Shown: positions 55,675 to 59,872 of the stretch, piece after piece | Numbering within the stretch: position 1 is the first letter of the stretch | How the letters are laid out: each line of letters opens with the position of its first letter | Source: Bryobacteraceae bacterium | GTDB taxonomy: Bacteria; Acidobacteriota; Terriglobia; Bryobacterales; Bryobacteraceae | Assembly: GCA_019187195.1 (NCBI GenBank) | Contig: JABAQT010000002.1 | Location: forward strand, 1 to 59,872 | Length of the DNA: 59,872 nucleotides | Direction: 5' to 3' | Notes under the pieces: model-generated | The model's database searches: none | What the model was told of the DNA's origin: nothing | The model's input: the letters and a program-made list of their open reading frames with translations, nothing else | Program-made: the position numbers and the translations under genes

Positions 55675-56594
55675 ATCGGTTCTCCTTGCAACAAAAGCGC
55701 CGCGCGCGCCAACACATCCATCTCACCAAAACCGCCTGATTTTGTGGCGATGGGCAGGGCATCGAAGCTTCCCCCGGTCCAGGCGCCCCACGGAACGCCT
55801 GGAATCTCTTCGCCTGCAAGACGGATGCCGCGGGCGCCGAGATGAGCGGCGGCGGCGCGGGCCGTATCCCCGCCCGCGATGAGCAGCGCCGAGGGCGTTA
55901 AAGCGGACAGTAAACTCTTAAATACCGGCGAGTAGAGCGAATCCCGCTCGATCTCGAGGATCGAAACGCCCTCGATGTTCCGCTCGCGCAGCAACCGCAC
56001 TTGCGCGAGAGTCGCGGGGTTGCGCGACCCGGCGATCACGGTGACCTGGGCGTGGCGCGGCCGGAAACATGGATCGGGGCCCGGCGGCAGGGCGTCCGCA
56101 ATCCTCCGCGCGAGCGCGCCCGAACCCGCGTATACGGCGTCCTCTTCGATGGTTGCTGGAAGCTCATCCAGGCATTCGAGCCATTGGGCCTCCGGCAGAC
56201 GCTGTCCGGTGTCCTCGCCGTGGACGAACAGGACCCCGTCTCTGATGGTCCGGCCCATCGCGGGATGAGCGGGCGCAAGGATGATGCGGGAAGCCGGAAG
56301 GGCGTCCCTGATGCCTTCGAGTTCGGCCAGGATATTGCCCTTGAGCGTCGAGTCCACTTTCTTGAAGATGCGGCGGCCGGCGGCGAGACGGACCGCATCG
56401 CGGACGCGCGCATAGGCCTCACGGGCATCGAGGTGGCGGCTCGACGTCTCGAAAACTGGGATATCAGGCGAAGGCACGGCCGGCGCGCACCCGTGAAGCC
56501 GGACACAAGTGGAGTAGCCGCGAGCCGCAAACGGTGCCCCCGCGTCGCAGGAGCCCGTCAGATCATCGGCTATGATGGCCCATTTCCCCTCCAT
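55671..56594 (-). CDS. Four-carbon acid-sugar kinase (DUF1537 family)
   Basis: 307 residues from ATG 56594. N-terminal sugar-acid domain WAIIADDLTGSCDAGAPFA and KKVDSTLKGNI; C-terminal nucleotide domain with LLIAGGDTARAAA and ATKSGGFGEMDVL. It phosphorylates C4 acid sugars such as threonate or erythronate. It is shorter than the usual members of about 400 residues, yet both domain signatures are present. It starts 4 nt after the M14 stop and overlaps PdxA2 by 4 nt. Confidence 0.88.
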   Translation of the reverse strand: MEGKWAIIADDLTGSCDAGAPFAARGYSTCVRLHGCAPAVPSPDIPVFETSSRHLDAREAYARVRDAVRLAAGRRIFKKVDSTLKGNILAELEGIRDALPASRIILAPAHPAMGRTIRDGVLFVHGEDTGQRLPEAQWLECLDELPATIEEDAVYAGSGALARRIADALPPGPDPCFRPRHAQVTVIAGSRNPATLAQVRLLRERNIEGVSILEIERDSLYSPVFKSLLSALTPSALLIAGGDTARAAAAHLGARGIRLAGEEIPGVPWGAWTGGSFDALPIATKSGGFGEMDVLARAALLLQGEPI

Positions 56595-56598
56595 CCCG

Positions 56599-59307
56599 TC
56601 AGTGTGGATCGTTGAAATGCAGGATGGCGTTGAAGAGCAGCTTGAACTCGCCGTGGTTCTGCCACCGGTAGCAGGGGTTGGTGGCGAACAGGACGATGCG
56701 CCCGGAGCCCACCGGCACATCCGCGACGGCAACCTTGTCCTTGGTTTCCGCGGCGCCCTTCATCAGGCCGCTGAGAACGGATTCGGCCGTTCCGGAAAAG
56801 CGGAGCAGCGCCTCCTTCTTATCCAGCGCCGGCACCGTGAGCAGGGGACCGTTGGCGTACCGCACGGGGATGGTCTTGCCGGTGTAGCCGTAAAACAGCG
56901 GGTGCGCGGGTTGCTCGATAGTGGCGCTGACAATCGGCCCGGGGGCGTAGAAGGCCGCCGACGGGCGGCTCGCGTCCACGCGGGGGGCGATCCCGAAATC
57001 GGCTGGAAACCAGCTTGCCGCGCCGAGCGTGATGAGAACGCCGCCCGCGTTGAGGAATTTCTCGATCTCCGCGACGCCCGCGATTCCCATCCCGCCGCTG
57101 ATATCGTCCGACTCGCCGTACATGCCGAGATTCGCGAACTTCTCCGTCTTCTTGTAAGCGAGAGTCTTCCCTCTCGAATCCACGTCGTAGACGATGCTCT
57201 TCCCATTGCCCCGGCCCTGGCTCGGCATGAGGATCACGTCATAAGCCGCCCGCAGGTTGCCGGCCTTGATTCGTTCCTTGTAAATCAGATCATAGGGGAC
57301 TTCGAATTGATCGAGGGCGTAGCGCACCCACCCGGTATCCTGCGTGCTTCCCCAGGTGCTGAAAACAGCAAGCCGCGGCATCTCGACTTCATGCCGCGGC
57401 CCCTCCGGCATGGTCTCGAGTGAACTGGCCGGAAGGCCGAGTTCCTCGACGGCGAGTTTGATTCGCTGGTGAAGGTTCTCGTTCGGGCCCTGCACTGGAA
57501 TGAGCAGCGAACCGGCGGGGTATTCCACTCCGGCGGCCACAAAGGCCTTCTCCGCGGCTTCGAACTTGAGGTCCCGCAGGCGGCAGCGCAGAGTCATCAG
57601 AGCATTGGCGCCGTAATCGGGAATCACGTAAGCCGAACGCGCGGGAAAACCGCTGAGAACCCCCTTCCATTCGAACTTGCCGACGGGTTGGACGGCAACC
57701 CCCAGCACTTCCTTGTCATCGATCTCCTTTACCGGCACGTTGATCATCAGGCCCATCGTCCAGCCCGTATCGTCGTAGGTGCGTAGATTGGCGTCGGGGA
57801 AGGACTGCTTCTCGAGGAGGATCTTCGCCAGCCTGCCGTAAGGCTGATCGCGCTTGATGACGAACGAGCCTTCCGGAAAACTTCCTTCCTTCAGTTGGAA
57901 GCCGGAGATGGCGCGGCCCACCTCGATGCCCTGCCGCCGCAGCAGATTCACAAGCAGGGCCACGCGGTTCATGTCCTTCTGGCCGCCGGGAATCACGTAT
58001 CCGAAGGGAGGCTGGCTGCGCCCCGATTCTATCGAGTTGCGACTCTTCTGGTAGAAATTCTCGAGAATGGCGTGGGAAAAATTCGACGTGAGTTCAAGCG
58101 CCGATAGAACCGCCGTTTCACTGTAGTTGATGTTGTTGCGCATGGACCATTCAACTTCCGGATAGGGCGGCATGGGGCGGTACCATTCGCGCTTGGTGAC
58201 ATCGTTTCCTCCACCGCGTCTCTCAGGCGCCACCTTGCGCTTCATCGTGTTGCCGCCGCCGTTGCCGAACGTCTCATACATGCGCAGCATGCCGTTGTGA
58301 TTGGACGACATGAATCCGAGATAACCGGGCGACCACATATCCACGAACGCATGCGTCCAAACGCCGGGCATCCCGAAGCGGGCCATGGTGGCAAGTTCGT
58401 AGTTGGCAAACCAGGGGAGTTCGGCGTAAAGAATGGGATCGAGCGTGGGGTTCTGCGGAGACTGTCCGCTGAATGTGTACAGGAAAGGCTGGGATTCGTG
58501 CAGATCGTGCATGATGGGCGGATGCCATTCCAGATACCAGGCGAGCAGATTCCGCATGGTGGCCTGTGAGTAATTGATATCGCGATTATTGTCGTGATAC
58601 ACGTACTTACCCCAGAATGGCGGGCCCGGGAGGCGGTCGTCTTCGGTCTTCTCGTTGATCTTGTACGCGTAATACCAGTCCAGGTAGCGGTCGCGGCCGT
58701 CGGGGGCGGCTACCGGCGTGATGGTGACGATAACGTTTTCACGGATATGCTTGATGAGATCCGAATCCTCGGCCACCAACCGGTAGGCGAGTTCCATGAG
58801 CATCTCCGGCGGGCCTGTTTCCGAGCTGTGGAGACCGCCCATCAGATGGTAGATGGGCTTGGCGGAAGCGATGACTTCCTTCGCCTGAGCGCCAGTGAGC
58901 GCCCGCGGGTCCGCCAGTTTGGCAAGCGCATCGCGATACTTCTCGAGGCTCTTGATGGTCTCTTCCGAGGCGATGGCGATAACCACGCATTCACGGCCTT
59001 CGTCGGTCTTGCCGGTTTCGATGATCCTCACGCGCGGGGACGCGGCGGCGAGGGCTCTGTAATACTTGAGTATGTCGGCATAGTAAGTGAGCTTGCCGGG
59101 CGCGCCGGCATGATAGCCCAGGATGTCTTTGGGCGCCGGCACGTTCGCCACTCTGGGCAGATGGTCGACAAGCGGGGAAAGAAACTCCGGTCTCGTGGTC
59201 CACTGTCGGATGGAGGATGCGAAATCCTGATCTTCGGCGGGAGCGGCTTGCGGGTACGCCGGCAACGCGAAAAAAGCCAGCGCCAAGGTAAGGATGCGCC
59301 GGGTCAT
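56599..59307 (-). CDS. M14-family zinc carboxypeptidase, secreted
   Basis: 902 residues from ATG 59307. Signal peptide MTRRILTLALAFFALPAYPQ. M14 catalytic domain about 55-400: LMGGLHSSETGPPEM holds His160/Glu163 (HxxE), followed by NVIVTITPVAAPDGRDRYLDW and HDLHESQPFLYTFSG. The remaining 500 residues include a beta-rich region and a C-terminal GATase-like or ThuA-like part (ALDKKEALLRFSG, GRIVLFATNPCYRWQNHGEFKLLFNAILHF), a layout common in Acidobacteria and Bacteroidetes. It leads the operon with the acid-sugar kinase and PdxA2, an unexpected pairing of a peptidase with sugar-acid catabolism. Confidence 0.88.
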   Translation of the reverse strand: MTRRILTLALAFFALPAYPQAAPAEDQDFASSIRQWTTRPEFLSPLVDHLPRVANVPAPKDILGYHAGAPGKLTYYADILKYYRALAAASPRVRIIETGKTDEGRECVVIAIASEETIKSLEKYRDALAKLADPRALTGAQAKEVIASAKPIYHLMGGLHSSETGPPEMLMELAYRLVAEDSDLIKHIRENVIVTITPVAAPDGRDRYLDWYYAYKINEKTEDDRLPGPPFWGKYVYHDNNRDINYSQATMRNLLAWYLEWHPPIMHDLHESQPFLYTFSGQSPQNPTLDPILYAELPWFANYELATMARFGMPGVWTHAFVDMWSPGYLGFMSSNHNGMLRMYETFGNGGGNTMKRKVAPERRGGGNDVTKREWYRPMPPYPEVEWSMRNNINYSETAVLSALELTSNFSHAILENFYQKSRNSIESGRSQPPFGYVIPGGQKDMNRVALLVNLLRRQGIEVGRAISGFQLKEGSFPEGSFVIKRDQPYGRLAKILLEKQSFPDANLRTYDDTGWTMGLMINVPVKEIDDKEVLGVAVQPVGKFEWKGVLSGFPARSAYVIPDYGANALMTLRCRLRDLKFEAAEKAFVAAGVEYPAGSLLIPVQGPNENLHQRIKLAVEELGLPASSLETMPEGPRHEVEMPRLAVFSTWGSTQDTGWVRYALDQFEVPYDLIYKERIKAGNLRAAYDVILMPSQGRGNGKSIVYDVDSRGKTLAYKKTEKFANLGMYGESDDISGGMGIAGVAEIEKFLNAGGVLITLGAASWFPADFGIAPRVDASRPSAAFYAPGPIVSATIEQPAHPLFYGYTGKTIPVRYANGPLLTVPALDKKEALLRFSGTAESVLSGLMKGAAETKDKVAVADVPVGSGRIVLFATNPCYRWQNHGEFKLLFNAILHFNDPH

Positions 59308-59368
59308 CCTGTTATATTTCCTCGTCCCTGTCCAGCCGGTCTTGTGGCGGAAAATAGACAACCCATGT

Positions 59369-59383
59369 GTATCAAAATGATAC
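59369..59383. promoter_or_regulatory. GTATCA-AAA-TGATAC palindrome upstream of the M14 operon
   Basis: Perfect 6-bp arms around a 3-nt centre, about 60-75 nt before the M14 start. The size and symmetry suit a GntR- or LacI-type repressor site. No regulator gene is adjacent. Confidence 0.4.
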
Positions 59384-59444
59384 CAAGCGAAACCCGGGCA
59401 TGGCCGCCGGAGAATTGGGAATCCTTCACGCGCGCCGTTCAGGA

Positions 59445-59666
59445 TCATTCCTGGATGGGAAGGCGCGCGGGCAGCGGCGTCCGCTTCCACCCCGCCTTGG
59501 GCAGGTCATGGCTGAAAGGATTCCCGATGAGGGATTCCGCCATGTACATCACCGGAACTCCATCGAAAACCGGATAGAGGCGATGGCAGCAAAGACACTC
59601 CAAAGCCGAGTTGGATGCGGTTGGCTCAAGTCTCGCCTTACAGAGCGGGCAAACAAGTATCTCCAT
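59445..59666 (-). CDS. Trm112/UPF0434-like zinc protein
   Basis: 73 residues from ATG 59666 (MEILVCPLCKARLEP). Two zinc half-sites CPLC and CLCC, then HRLYPVFDGVPVMYMAES, are the Trm112-like signature. In eukaryotes and archaea Trm112 activates several methyltransferases; bacterial members are small partners of unknown enzymes. The reading continues upstream to 59837 without recognisable domain, so the shorter start is preferred. Solitary. Confidence 0.82.
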   Translation of the reverse strand: MEILVCPLCKARLEPTASNSALECLCCHRLYPVFDGVPVMYMAESLIGNPFSHDLPKAGWKRTPLPARLPIQE

Positions 59667-59843
59667 GATTTCCGGACTGATGCCTGGGTAGGCGCGAACC
59701 GGCGCCCGGTTGCTGGGAGCGGGAAACCATGGATAATCGAAGTTCCAGAACTGAAGCCGGAGCCGTACACGCATGGCGAAAACTCCTATCCGGCGAAGAT
59801 CCCCAAACCTTGGGGATTGTACCACTTCTAGTACCATCGGCGT

Positions 59844-59872
59844 ATGACTGCTATACCTTTAGCCGGCCACCC
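59844..59872 (+). CDS. Possible partial gene running off the window
   Basis: ATG at 59844 opens a frame (MTAIPLAGHP) that is uninterrupted to the window edge. There is no clear ribosome site, and nine codons are too few to judge. The 59667-59843 region upstream shows nothing else I can support. Confidence 0.2.

Overview
The window is high-GC, densely coded bacterial chromosome with no rRNA, tRNA, insertion sequence, phage gene or CRISPR array that I could see. The style points to an Acidobacteriota, probably of the Solibacter/Bryobacter type. It has four very large Oar-like TonB-dependent transporters (about 1,070-1,150 residues, N-terminal carboxypeptidase-regulatory-like domain, C-terminal Phe, no SusD partner). 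It also has Tat-leader sugar-acid enzymes, NIPSNAP, DUF937 and GMC/gluconate-dehydrogenase-subunit-3 genes, and many 4-nt stop/start overlaps with TTG or GTG starts. The taxonomic call is inference from gene content, not a database match.

Layout. 1-10.9 kb: RRM RNA-binding protein and its terminator, a YbiT-type ABC-F ATPase, a GMC oxidoreductase with its Tat-leader subunit 3 facing an SMP-30 lactonase-like gene, a DUF697 protein, a LysM protein, DUF937/DsbA-like/SDR genes, then a leftward SAM hydrolase-mutM-hypothetical operon. 10.9-15.6 kb: rightward operon iscS-mnmA-mce-mtnP-glycosyltransferase-like gene (sulfur relay to tRNA, methylmalonyl-CoA epimerase, methylthioadenosine salvage). 15.8-18.5 kb: hybrid histidine kinase and a NIPSNAP protein. 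18.6-30.7 kb: sugar-acid island bounded by two TonB transporters, with a UxuA-like TIM-barrel enzyme, two enolase-superfamily (MR/MLE) enzymes, a TauE/SafE exporter and a KduI/IolB-like cupin; the UxuA-like and both MR/MLE proteins carry twin-arginine leaders. 30.9-34.6 kb: M23 peptidase, a frameshifted APC permease coupled to a PLP aminotransferase.

34.6-43.2 kb is the most interesting part. A TonB transporter is divergent from a tightly overlapping five-gene operon: DeoR regulator, RmlD-like reductase, DegT/DnrJ aminotransferase, a GHMP sugar kinase that resembles the kinase half of plant L-arabinokinase (ARA1), and an EamA transporter. A palindrome lies inside the TonB-gene promoter. I infer a regulated carbohydrate uptake and modification or salvage locus that I cannot match to a described pathway.

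43.2-59.9 kb: DinB-like protein; a proline-rich lipoprotein behind a near-consensus sigma-54 promoter; a two-component pair; a DUF5715/M15-like protein; carAB; a fourth TonB transporter; a leftward operon of M14 carboxypeptidase, four-carbon acid-sugar kinase and PdxA2-like dehydrogenase (threonate/erythronate catabolism); and a Trm112-like zinc protein.
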